Source of the DNA: Marchantia polymorpha subsp. ruderalis
Taxonomy: Eukaryota; Streptophyta; Marchantiopsida; Marchantiales; Marchantiaceae
Direction of reading: 5' to 3'
Length of the DNA: 64,000 bases
NCBI GenBank assembly: GCA_037833965.1
Contig: AP031354.1
Span: 6,302,001-6,366,000, forward strand
Shown: piece after piece, positions 11,399-20,390 of the stretch
Layout: every line of letters starts with the position of its first letter
Position numbering within the stretch: the first letter of the stretch is position 1
The notes under the pieces: model-generated
What the model saw: the letters and a program-made list of their open reading frames with translations, nothing else
What the model was told of the DNA's origin: nothing
Database searches by the model: none
Program-made: the position numbers and the translations under genes

Positions 11399-13237
11399 CT
11401 ACACGCCTGCGCGGAACCACGCTACACTACACTCCGCGGAACCTGTGCTACGTCTCCTGCGCGGCGGACTGCCGCGCACTAACTTCCTACCCTGCCAATC
11501 TTCCGCTCGACTGCGCAGTCCCAATCGCTGCAACGCCGCGGACACCTCCACTTCGAGGGCGGACATGGTATCCTGCGCCTTCGACAGAAAAGCATCGAGC
11601 TTCTTTGCTACCTTCCGCCGACTCCTACTGTCGCCTGACAACAACCCGGCTGCGCGAAGTTCAAACTCACGCAGTGTGAGTTTCTCCTGCGCCTTCACTT
11701 CCCAGTGGGCGTAGCCCTTGAGACAGTGGGCGACACGCCTCGCCGTCTCCACCTTCGTGCGATCTGCCTCCTTCCTGCGATCCTCTTCAACTATCACTAA
11801 TTGCGATTCGGCCTCAGCATGTTGCGCTCTCAATTCGCCACACTCTGAGTGTAGCCTGCGGATTACCTCCTCATCCGCCTGCCGTGCGAGCTGACATTGT
11901 TCCAACAACCGCGTCTGTCGCACGAGCTCCTCTGACAAAATCCGATTCTAGGCCTGCTCAGAAATTAGTGCTTCTGTGACCTTCACCTGCTCCTTGGTGA
12001 GCTCTTCCAGTTTCTCATCCCTCACCTTCTCGGAGTACTTGTAGAATTTCTGATTAAGTTTATACTGACCCCACAAGCATTCATGCTTCTCCTTCAATTC
12101 CCTCAACTCCTGGTCCACTCTAGCTAATAGCTTGCTGGTGTGGACTTTAGTGCGAGTCCGCCTGCGCACTAACTCGATGTAAGATCCCGGCTGAAGTGGG
12201 TCGGCGTATTTATCGACTTTGCGATCCAAGTACCTCAGCAACGGAATCACCTGCTCAGAGAGCGCCGCCGCCGGCGCTCCAACAATTTCCTCCTCCTCCT
12301 CCTCGGTGTCCTCTGCTCCTGACATTTCTTCGGTGGAGCCTCCGTCGTCATCATCCGAGTGGAGAATTTCAGTCGCCATTGATTGCGTCGGCGACTGACC
12401 CGAGTGGGGCTGCACGTCGTCGACGTGTGCTGCCTGCGAAGGCACGGCTGCAGCCGCGCTGCTCTTCGCCAAAATGTCTAAGGCGGTAGGCGAATGTGCC
12501 CGTGCGGCATTCCCGCCGCTCGCTTGTTGGTCGTCTACCGTGTCCTCTCTGCCGCCGACGCCCGCCGCCGAAGGCGATCGAGCGGAGGGTGGCTGCGCGG
12601 GGTTTGATTGCGCATCGCGCATCGAAATTTCATCCCGCGGACAGTCACTCCGCTCCTCCGTCTGTTGCTGCTCCCTTGATCGGTCCGCGGGGGCTGTGCT
12701 TGGCCTGTGCGCAGGCGCAAATGCCGGCGCCTTGTCCGCCGCAGGCGTAGCGCCGCGGACGTCCATCGCCAAAGGCGACATGGCCGGGGGCCGCTCGCCC
12801 GATGTCCCTTGGCCCTGAGGCCCTACCGCCGAAGGCGCATCTACCGGCGGATTACCCGCCGATAGTGTGGCCTCCGCACACTCCCTGCTCGTATCTCCTC
12901 GGCTCGAAGGCCCTGGCGCCGAAGGCGCAAATTGCGGCGCGTGGTGCGCCGGAGGGTCTGGCCCCGAGGGCCGGTGTCTCGTAGGCGGCTCTTCCGCCGG
13001 CTCCTTCCCCTTCCTACGTTGGAACGGGGGTGATTCCTGCCTGTGCACAGGCGGCACGTGTGGAGGTGACCTGTGCAGAGGCGGACTGCTCCTTCCCACG
13101 CGTAAGCGTAGATCTACGTCCACTTGTGATCGTCTGTCCGCGGAGGCTCGTCCGTCCGCGGAGTCTCGTCTGTGCGCAAACGGAACACCTGTCCGCAACG
13201 CACGTGGTAACTCCGGAGGCCCTTGGCCCGTAGGCGG
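11399..13237 (-). pseudogene. E2 U3-encoded protein, C-terminal part, nonsense mutation
   Basis: Equivalent to roughly residues 427-1045 of intact copies: the disordered Pro/Arg/Ser region, the acidic tract, LSEQVIPLLRYLDRK, the coiled coil and the C-terminal domain, ending AWFRAGV. A single TAG at 11,948-11,950 replaces the second Gln of the EQAQNRIL stretch (CAG to TAG). The reading frame is otherwise open. The N-terminal part is separated by the E3 insertion and continues at 18,551-19,072. Confidence 0.9.
13233..13237. repeat. Target-site duplication GGCGG, left of E3
   Basis: GGCGG directly precedes the E3 terminus TGTAATAACC and recurs at 18,551-18,555 after the other terminus. Uninterrupted copies of this sequence (for example near 16,052) contain GGCGG once, which confirms the borders. 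Confidence 0.92.
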
Positions 13238-14173
13238 TGTAATAACCCACTAAAGGCTAAAACTGCAATATAGTGGTAGAAAGGTCGAACCCACAGGGAC
13301 AGAGGAACACACAGGGTACAAAGTGTCACGTTTTAACAGACTATTGAGGAGTTTGAATTCTCAGGCTACTGTCACTCCCAGAAATACTGCAAGTGTCCAC
13401 TCGGAGCGCACTCGGAGGTCGCACAGTGCAGCGTAACACACACACACCTGAAACTACAGAAACACAACCCAGAGATCCGTTAGGACCTCTACTTCAAGAT
13501 TTCAGGGGGAAAGTCTCTCAAGAGCACACTCGGCAAAGCTGCGGGCAGTGACTTCCAACTCCGGCTTTTACAACACTTCCACTAGCTTGCTGCTAGTGTA
13601 GGAAACCCGGTTTGGACTGCTTACTTCGGATCGAAGTCACTCATACGCGGTGAACAACACTCTCAACTCACAAAACGCGCAGAGAACACAGGTTCGCACT
13701 GAAGGACTCACTGTGAAACATTCCAGTAACACAACAACAGTCTATTGAAGAGTTTGAATTCTCAGGCACTTGTCATTCCCAGAAATACTACAGGGGTTAC
13801 CCTCAAGGCACCTGCTGCAGCGTAACCTGAATTTACAACCAAGGCTTACACGAAGTAGCAAAACTTCACTTTGGCATTCAGGGGAAAAATCCCAAGGAGT
13901 ACAATCAGAAAGAAACAGTCGAAGGTGTAGGGGCGAAACTGTTCAAGTATCTAACTAGTCACTGGCTCTGAGCATCGGCAGTCACCCGCAGGTGCAGATC
14001 CGAACTACTCAAGTCTCTAACCAATGGACTAGCTCTGAACATTCGGCCGAAGGCCTTTAGCTACAAAATGCGGAACGCTAAGTTGTAACTCCTCGTGCGT
14101 GGTGACAGAACTCAAGGACACAAACACGCAAAGGAAATGCTTTCCTGATCTGCACTTCTGATGGGAAAGAACC

Positions 14174-14202
14174 CCAGGCAAAACGCCTGGAACTATTTTA
14201 TA
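14174..14202 (-). promoter_or_regulatory. E3 LTR TATA box and hairpin
   Basis: TATAAAATA at 14,194-14,202 (minus), 37 bases after the ORF stop. The CCAGGC-GTTTT-GCCTGG stem-loop follows at 14,174-14,190. Confidence 0.65.
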
Positions 14203-14238
14203 CCTTCTAAGTCCTACCTAACACTACACTGCATTACG

Positions 14239-17200
14239 CTACACGCCTGCACGGAACCACGCTACACTACACTCCGCGGAACCTGTACTACGTCTCCTGC
14301 GCGGCCGACTGCCGCGCACTAACTCCCTACCCTGCCAATCTTCCGCTCGACTGCGCAGTCCCAACCTCTGCAACGCCGCGGACACCTCCCCTTCGAGGGC
14401 GGACATGGTATCCTGTGCCTTCGACAGAAAGGCATCGAGCTTCTTCGCTACCTTCCGCCGACTCCTACTGTCGCCTGACAACAACCCGGCTGCGCGCAAT
14501 TCAAACTCACGCAGTGTGAGTTTCTCCTGCGCCTTCACTTCCCAGTGGGCGTAGCCCTTGAGACAGTGGGCGACTCGCCTCGCCGTCTCCACCTTCGTGC
14601 GATCCGCCTCCTTCCTGCGATCCTCTTCAATTATCACTAATTGCGATTCGGCTTCAGCACGTTGCGATCTCAATTCGCCACACTCTGACTGTAACCTGCG
14701 GATTAACTCTTCATCCGCCTGCCGTGCGAGCTGACATTGTTCCAACAACCGCGTCTGTCGCACGAGCTCCTCTGACAAAATCCGATTCTGGGCCTGCTCA
14801 GAAATTAGTGCTTCCTTGACCTTCACCTGCTCCTTGGTGAGCTCGCCCAGTTTCTCATCCTTCATCTTCTCGGAGTGCTTGTAGAATTTCTGATTAAGCT
14901 TGTACTGACCCCACAAGCACGCATGCTTCTCCTTCAATTCCTTCAACTCCTGGTCCACTCTAGCTAATAGCTTGCTGGTGTGGACTTTAGTGCGAGTCCG
15001 CCTGCGCACTAACTCGATGTAAGATCCTGGCTGGAGTGGGTCGGCGTATTTATCGACCTTGCGATCCAAGTACCGCAGCAACGGAATCACCTGCTCAGAG
15101 AGCGCCGCCGCCGGCGCTCCAACAATTTCCTCCTCCTCCTCCTCGGTGTCTTCTGCTCCTGACATTTCTTCCGTGGAGCCTCCGTCGTCATCATCCGAGT
15201 GGAGAATTTCAGTCGCCATTGATTGCGTCGGCGACTGCCCCGAGTGGGGCTGCACGTCGTCGACGTGTGCTGCGTGCGAAGGCACGGCTGCAGCCTCGCT
15301 GCTCGTCGCCAAAATGTCTAAGGCGGAAGGCGAATGTACCCGTGCGGCATCCCCGTCTCTCGCTTGTTGATTGTCTACCGCATCCTCTCTGCCGCCGTCG
15401 TCCGCCGCCGAAGGCGATCGAGCGGAAGGTGGCTGCGCGGGTTTTGATTGCGCATCGCGCATCGAGATTTCATCCCGCGGACAGTCACTCCGCTCCTCCG
15501 TCTGCTGCTCCCTTGATCGGTCCGTGGGGGCTGTGCCCGGCCCGTGCGCAGGCGCATTTGCCGGCGCCTTGTCCGCCGCAGGCGTAGCGCCGCGGACATC
15601 TATCGCCGAAGGCGACATGGCCGGGGGCCGCACGCTCGATGTTCCTTGGCCTATAGGCCCTACCGCCGAAGGCGCATCTATCGGCGGACTTCCCGCCGAT
15701 GGTGCGGCCTCCGCACGCTCTCTGCTCGTATCTCCTCGGCTCGAAGGCCCTGGCGCCGAAGGCGCAAATTGCGGCGCGTGGTGCGCCGGAGGGTCTGGCC
15801 CCGAGGGCCGGTGTCTCGTAGGCGGTTCTTCCGCCGGCTCCTTCCCCTTCCTACGTTGGAACGGGGGTGATTCTTGCCTGTGCACAGGCGGCACGTGTGG
15901 AGGTGTCCTGTGCACAGGCGGACTGCTCCTTCCCACGCGTAAGCGTAGATCCACGTCCACTTGTGTTCGCCGGTCCGCGGAGGCTCGTATGTGCGCAAAC
16001 GGAACATCTGTCCGCATCGCACGTGGTAACTCCGGAGGCTCTTGGCCCGTAGGCGGCCTTTCTCCCGTCGAGGTTGCAGCGTGGCCCGTCGCTCCTGCGG
16101 TCGTCCGCGCTTCCTCATGCCTCTCTGGCGACGCACTTCCTATCTCCGTCGCAATTGTCGCCGTGTCCGCACTGTCAGCTGGTAACACCAGTCTGCGTGC
16201 CTTCTGCTTCGGCCGGCTGTATGGCTCGCACAGCGGCCGCGGTCGAATGGGAGCAGAGGGTTCTTGATGCTGCTCCTCTTCAGACTCTTCCCTCCATCGC
16301 CGCTTCCGCGGCATTCGTGCTGCAGGAGTGTGTCTCCCTTCGTCCCTCCGTCTTGATGGGGTAGAAGTTGGTGACTCCTCTGCATCAGTGTCGACCTCGT
16401 TCTCCCGCACATACTTCCCGGGATGGTCGATGGACAATGGCGGAAAATGTTCAAGCTCCGCCGCTGTCAAACAATTCCGCTGTCGATAAAAATTGATGAG
16501 GAAAGGAGAAAGATGGTTTAGAGTTCCCCCCTTCTCCTCAAACGCGTGCTGTCGCATCACCCTGTGCAGGATGCTCGCCCAGTGAATTGGAGTTCCCTCG
16601 ATGACGCACTCCACAAAAGAGACCTGCCACAATGTGATGTAGCAGGCGCGGTGCGGCTGCAGTAATTGCATCAGCGCCGCGGACAAAGTCCGGCGAAATC
16701 GATCCTTGTAATCACGGGTCCTGTACCCATTCTTGGTAGACCTCCCGGTCTTGAACAGCTCCACAAATTGCGCCTCTTCTTGCTTGGTCACCTTGATGCT
16801 CTCACTGTCGAAAAGGAGATGCCCTGGCATGCCAGCACATCTTCCCAACGCCTGTGCCCAATCTTGGACTGTCCACCGGTCAACATGCGGACGCAATCCG
16901 CGCGAGGGTGGTCCCTGTGGCTCTAGCCACTCGCGCACCATATTCGCACAGATGTAATTCCATCCCCATAGCAAGAAATCGAGCTTTCTTGCTATTAAGC
17001 GCTCCTCAAAAGCGCGCAGCCCGTTCTGCGGTAGGCGAAGTGGCACCATCCGCAATCTGCTCGGTCTCGTCATTGCGTTCCTGGGGTTCGCTCGCCCGCT
17101 CATTCTACTTCCGCACTGCCCGCGCTTCTTTCTATCTCGGCAAACTCTAATCGCCCTCAATTCCAAATCACGCGCACTCACTTCCCCCTCAATCAACAAG

Positions 17201-17325
17201 AAATCTCCTGTGCGACGACGTCGAGAATGTTCCGCAGCCAGCAGATGGATGCGCGCAGCGCGCACAAGAGATTGGAATCGCGAATTCAAGAATGGGACGT
17301 TCTCCGCCGCCCGGTCGAAGGTCAT
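14239..17325 (-). CDS. U3-encoded 1028-aa protein of solo LTR E3
   Basis: Intact copy of the LTR-borne protein, 17 residues shorter than the E4/E5 versions because it carries fewer PVHRSP-type units in the disordered middle (one GRSSPPVHRTPPHVPPVHRQ version, with no SPVHRSP insert). It starts MTFDRAAENVPF and ends AWFRAGV. N-terminal conserved domain about 92-300, low-complexity region 305-680, acidic tract near 705-735, RYLDRK motif near 750, coiled coil near 780-920. It remains open although it is in a solo LTR with no gag-pol, which may reflect a young age rather than selection. Function unknown. Confidence 0.82.
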   Translation of the reverse strand: MTFDRAAENVPFLNSRFQSLVRAARIHLLAAEHSRRRRTGDFLLIEGEVSARDLELRAIRVCRDRKKRGQCGSRMSGRANPRNAMTRPSRLRMVPLRLPQNGLRAFEERLIARKLDFLLWGWNYICANMVREWLEPQGPPSRGLRPHVDRWTVQDWAQALGRCAGMPGHLLFDSESIKVTKQEEAQFVELFKTGRSTKNGYRTRDYKDRFRRTLSAALMQLLQPHRACYITLWQVSFVECVIEGTPIHWASILHRVMRQHAFEEKGGTLNHLSPFLINFYRQRNCLTAAELEHFPPLSIDHPGKYVRENEVDTDAEESPTSTPSRRRDEGRHTPAARMPRKRRWREESEEEQHQEPSAPIRPRPLCEPYSRPKQKARRLVLPADSADTATIATEIGSASPERHEEARTTAGATGHAATSTGERPPTGQEPPELPRAMRTDVPFAHIRASADRRTQVDVDLRLRVGRSSPPVHRTPPHVPPVHRQESPPFQRRKGKEPAEEPPTRHRPSGPDPPAHHAPQFAPSAPGPSSRGDTSRERAEAAPSAGSPPIDAPSAVGPIGQGTSSVRPPAMSPSAIDVRGATPAADKAPANAPAHGPGTAPTDRSREQQTEERSDCPRDEISMRDAQSKPAQPPSARSPSAADDGGREDAVDNQQARDGDAARVHSPSALDILATSSEAAAVPSHAAHVDDVQPHSGQSPTQSMATEILHSDDDDGGSTEEMSGAEDTEEEEEEIVGAPAAALSEQVIPLLRYLDRKVDKYADPLQPGSYIELVRRRTRTKVHTSKLLARVDQELKELKEKHACLWGQYKLNQKFYKHSEKMKDEKLGELTKEQVKVKEALISEQAQNRILSEELVRQTRLLEQCQLARQADEELIRRLQSECGELRSQRAEAESQLVIIEEDRRKEADRTKVETARRVAHCLKGYAHWEVKAQEKLTLREFELRAAGLLSGDSRSRRKVAKKLDAFLSKAQDTMSALEGEVSAALQRLGLRSRAEDWQGRELVRGSRPRRRRSTGSAECSVAWFRAGV

Positions 17326-18550
17326 GGTCGGCTCTTGGTCGTGAAGAACGTCTCACTTGATGGCCGCGCCGGCTGTACGCTGGAACGGTCTTCGCTCTCA
17401 CGCGCGGCTTCACGCTCCGCCGTCGTCGATTAAACTCTCACGCTCGAATTGGCGGATTTGAACTCCGCGAGCGTGTCACCCTGCGGACATGGGGGCGTAA
17501 CGCCGAAGGCGAGTTTTCCGCCTTGCGCGGTACACTTGTTCGTACCGCCCCTCGGCCAATCCCCCTCTGCCTTGACGCGTGTGTCCGCATGTCGGACAAA
17601 AGTTCAACTCCCGCCTGTGCGCAGGCAGGAGCCTCGGCGGATTCTCCGCCGGCACGGAACTTTATCCTCCTGTGCGCAGGCGAATTCCGTGCGCTACGTC
17701 GCGCTGGCGCGGAAGGCGTTGACCGTGGTCAGCCGTCTCCGTCAAGTCTGTCCGTTCCTTGTCTCTTCGTCGGCGCTTCCGCCGCCGCAACTCCGTCCGT
17801 CCAAGAGCGCATCCACCCTTCCCGTCCGCATGGTCCGTACCGATTTGATTACTCTGGCGGCTCTTCCGACGTACGCGGCGCCGCGCTGGCGCGGAAGGCG
17901 CCGTACACTTCTACCTCACAAGGCGCATTTCTAGGGCCCAAGGCGGATTTTCCGCCGACGCCGAAGCGCCTGTGCACAGGCGAGCGCCTATGCGTAGGCG
18001 GACTTCGCGCCTCCCCTAACCCTACTTCGCCTGTGCACAGGCGAACGCTTTCGTCCGCGCATAGGACAAAACTTGATTCCCCCTTCCGCGTAGGCGGAAT
18101 TCGCGCCGGTGGCGAACTCTTTCCGCCGTAGGCGACCGCCTCCGTTTCTTCCAATAGCGATAACTCCCTAAGTCCTCATCCGTTCCAAGCGTTCTTGGGC
18201 TCGTTGGAATCAGTGCGTCGAGCTCTTTCCAACGGGACCCTAACTTGGTCAAGGAGCCCGAGGGTTGACCTAATTACGGGGGGTTTCCCTACAGCCGCGG
18301 ACGCAACCTCCGAAGGCGGGTTCTGCGCCTTGCGCCGTAGAGATCCTAACTGCAGAGCTCGCAGGGAGGGTGGTGCCTGTCCTTACTGCTGCACCCCAAA
18401 TCCCAGATTCTATAAGATCTCTCGAGAATCCCCGCGATCTTCCGGATTCACTCTGTTTTGATGTACCGAAGGCTATTTACAATGCTGCCAGGGTACAGTT
18501 TTCCAAAAATGTTTTAATTTCCTCAAAATTGCCAAAAGTGGGGTACCACA

Positions 18551-18555
18551 GGCGG
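18551..18555. repeat. Target-site duplication GGCGG, right of E3
   Basis: Second copy of the 5-bp duplication, directly after the E3 terminus GGGGTACCACA. Confidence 0.92.
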
Positions 18556-19067
18556 CCTCTCGCCCGTCGAGGCTGCAGCGTGGTCCGCTGCTCCTGCGGT
18601 CGTCCGCGCTTCCTCATGCTTCTCTGGCGACGCACTTCCTTTCTCTGTCGCAATCGTCGCCGTGTCCGCACTGTTGGCTGGTAACACCAGTCTGCGTGCC
18701 TTCTGCTTCGGCCGGCTGTATGACTCGTACAACGGCCGCGGTCGAATGGGAGCGAAGGGTTCTTGATGCTGCTCCTCTTCGGACTCTTCTCTCCATCGCC
18801 GCTTCCGCGGCACTCGCACTGCAGGAGTGTTTCTCCCTTCGTCCCTCCGCCTTGATGGGGTAGAAGTTGGTGACTCCTCTGCATCAGTGTCGACCTCATT
18901 CTCCCGCACATACTTCCCGGGATGGTCGACGGACAACGGCGGAAAATGCTCAAGCTCCGCCGCTGTCAAACAATTCTGCTGTCGATAAAAATTGATGAGG
19001 AAAGGAGAGAGATGGTTTAGAGTTCCCCCCTTCTCCTCAAAAGCGTGCTGTCGCATCACCCTGTGCA

Positions 19068-19072
19068 GGATG
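19068..19072. repeat. Presumed left target-site duplication of E4 (GGATG)
   Basis: GGATG directly precedes the E4 terminus TGTAATAACCCAC. In uninterrupted homologues the sequence is CAGGATGCTCGCC, so GGATG followed by CTCGCC is expected on the far side of E4, outside the window. Confidence 0.65.
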
Positions 19073-19432
19073 TGTAATAACCCACTAAAGGCTAAAACTG
19101 CAATATAGTGGTAGAAAGGTCGAACCCACAGGGACAGAGGAACACACAGGGTACAAAGTGTCACGTTTTAACAGACTATTGAGGAGTTTGAATTCTCAGG
19201 CGACTGTCACTCCCAGAAATACTGCAAGTGTCCACTCGGAGCGCACTCGGAGGTCGCACAGTGCAGCGTAACACACACACACACACACCTGAAACTACAG
19301 AAACACAACCCAGAGATCCGTTAGGACCTCTACTTCAAGATTTCAGGGGGAAAGTCTCTCAAGAGTACACTCGGCAACGCTGCGGGCAGTGACTTCCAAC
19401 TCCGGCTTTTACAACACTTCCACTAGCTTGCT
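19073..19432 (-). mobile_element. E4: 3' LTR, terminal part (U5 end)
   Basis: Last 360 bases of the minus-oriented 3' LTR of E4, with terminus TGTAATAACCCAC, a (CA)n tract near 19,270 and the downstream copy of the R-U5 direct repeat. It is cut by E6 at 19,433 and continues at 34,966. Confidence 0.9.
19428..19432. repeat. Target-site duplication TTGCT, left of E6
   Basis: TTGCT directly before the E6 terminus, repeated at 34,961-34,965. Uninterrupted LTRs read CTAGCTTGCTGCTAG here (for example near 13,586), with one copy. Confidence 0.95.
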
Positions 19433-20328
19433 TGTAATAACCCACCAAAGGCTAAAACTGCAGTATGGTGGTAAAAAGATCGAACCCACAGGGACAGAGG
19501 CAACACACAGAGTAAAAGTGTCACGTTTAACAGACTTTTGGTAGAGTTTGAATTCTAGGCGACTGTCACTCCCAGAAATACTGTAGTGCTCGACTCGGAG
19601 GCTCGACTCGGAGGAGGAACTCAACTCGGAGGATGCTCGGAGGATGCACGGTACAGCTTGGTCACTCAACACACACACACACACACCTGAAACTGGCAAA
19701 AAGCACAACTCGGAGGTCGGTCAGGACCTCCGCTTCGGATTTCAGGAGGAAAGTGTCTCGTAAGTTCACTCAGAGGTTCTGCAGGAAGTGCCTCCCACTC
19801 CGGCTTTTACTGCCCTTCCGCCAGGAACTAGCGGGGGTACCCGGACTGGACTTCTCACTTCGGAACGAAGCCTCTACGTACGCCGTGGACGTCACCCTCG
19901 ACTATCACACAAAACGCAGGGAGTGCAGACCCGACTGAGAACTTACTGAAAACACGATCCAGTAACACACACACAACCTGAATTACAAACCAAGGTTTAC
20001 ACGAAGTAATGAAACTTCACATTGGCATTCAGGGGAAACTTCCCGTAGGAGTACAATCAGGATATGTCACTCGAAGGAGTAAGGGGGAACTGTTCAAGTA
20101 TCTAACTCGCAGCCGGCTCTGAGTATCGGAAATCACCCGCAGGTGCAGATCCGCACTACTCAAGTCTCTAACCGGGTGCGAGCTCTGAACATTCAGCCGA
20201 AGGCCTTCAACTACAACATACGGTAACTTCGCTATGCTGCAGCTTCTCTACGTGGTGCCAGGACCAAAATGCACAAACACGCCAAGAAAGTGAGTTCCTG
20301 ATCTGCACTTCCGAAACTGGAAGAGTCC

Positions 20329-20357
20329 CAAGGCAAAACGCCTTGATCTACTTTATA
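20329..20357 (-). promoter_or_regulatory. E6 3' LTR TATA box and hairpin
   Basis: TATAAAG (minus, 20,351-20,357) lies 33 bases after the U3 ORF stop. The stem-loop CAAGGC-GTTTT-GCCTTG follows at 20,329-20,345. In a 3' LTR this border is the end of U3. Confidence 0.65.
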
Positions 20358-20390
20358 CTCTCAAAAGATCCTAACTAGTACTACGCTATC

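Larger units (their letters stand above)
10392..13237 (-). mobile_element. E2: LTR, downstream (U5 to mid-U3) part
   Basis: Minus-oriented subfamily A LTR. Its terminus TGTAATAACCCAC starts at 10,392, directly after E1 gag. It holds R-U5 with a (CA)n tract near 10,590, a TATA box and the 3' part of the U3 ORF. At 13,238 it is split by solo LTR E3 and resumes at 18,551. It is not known whether E2 was a full element or a solo LTR, because its other end lies beyond the window, past E4. Confidence 0.88.
13238..18550 (-). mobile_element. E3: complete 5,313-bp solo LTR
   Basis: Minus-oriented subfamily A LTR with both termini (TGTGGTACCCCAC at its 5' end, GTGGGTTATTACA at its 3' end when read in its own sense). 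It is flanked by the GGCGG duplication. No primer site, gag, pol or polypurine tract is present, so internal DNA was probably lost by LTR-LTR recombination. Read in its sense it holds a GC-rich U3 leader (18,550-17,326) full of short palindromes, an intact 1028-codon ORF, a TATA box, and R-U5 with two direct repeats and a short (CA)n tract near 13,437. It is inserted in the homologous ORF of E2. Confidence 0.93.
18551..19072 (-). pseudogene. E2 LTR and its U3 protein, N-terminal-side fragment
   Basis: Continues E2 beyond the solo LTR. Read on the minus strand it encodes the end of the conserved N-terminal domain, from about ILHRVMRQH through LNHLSPFLINFYRQ and ELEHFPPLSVDHPGKYVRENE to STGERPP, equivalent to residues of roughly 252-427. 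It is cut at 19,073 by E4 and at 18,551 by E3. The E2 N-terminus must lie beyond the window on the far side of E4. Confidence 0.88.

Noticed and set aside
15371..16267. Long antisense open frame (298 codons) opposite the U3 ORF, with counterparts of 264-269 codons in E4 and E5
   Set aside because: It lies opposite the low-complexity GC-rich region and has Gly/Ala/Ser/Arg-biased composition without motifs. No counterpart of this frame exists in subfamily B, so it is a shadow of the real ORF.
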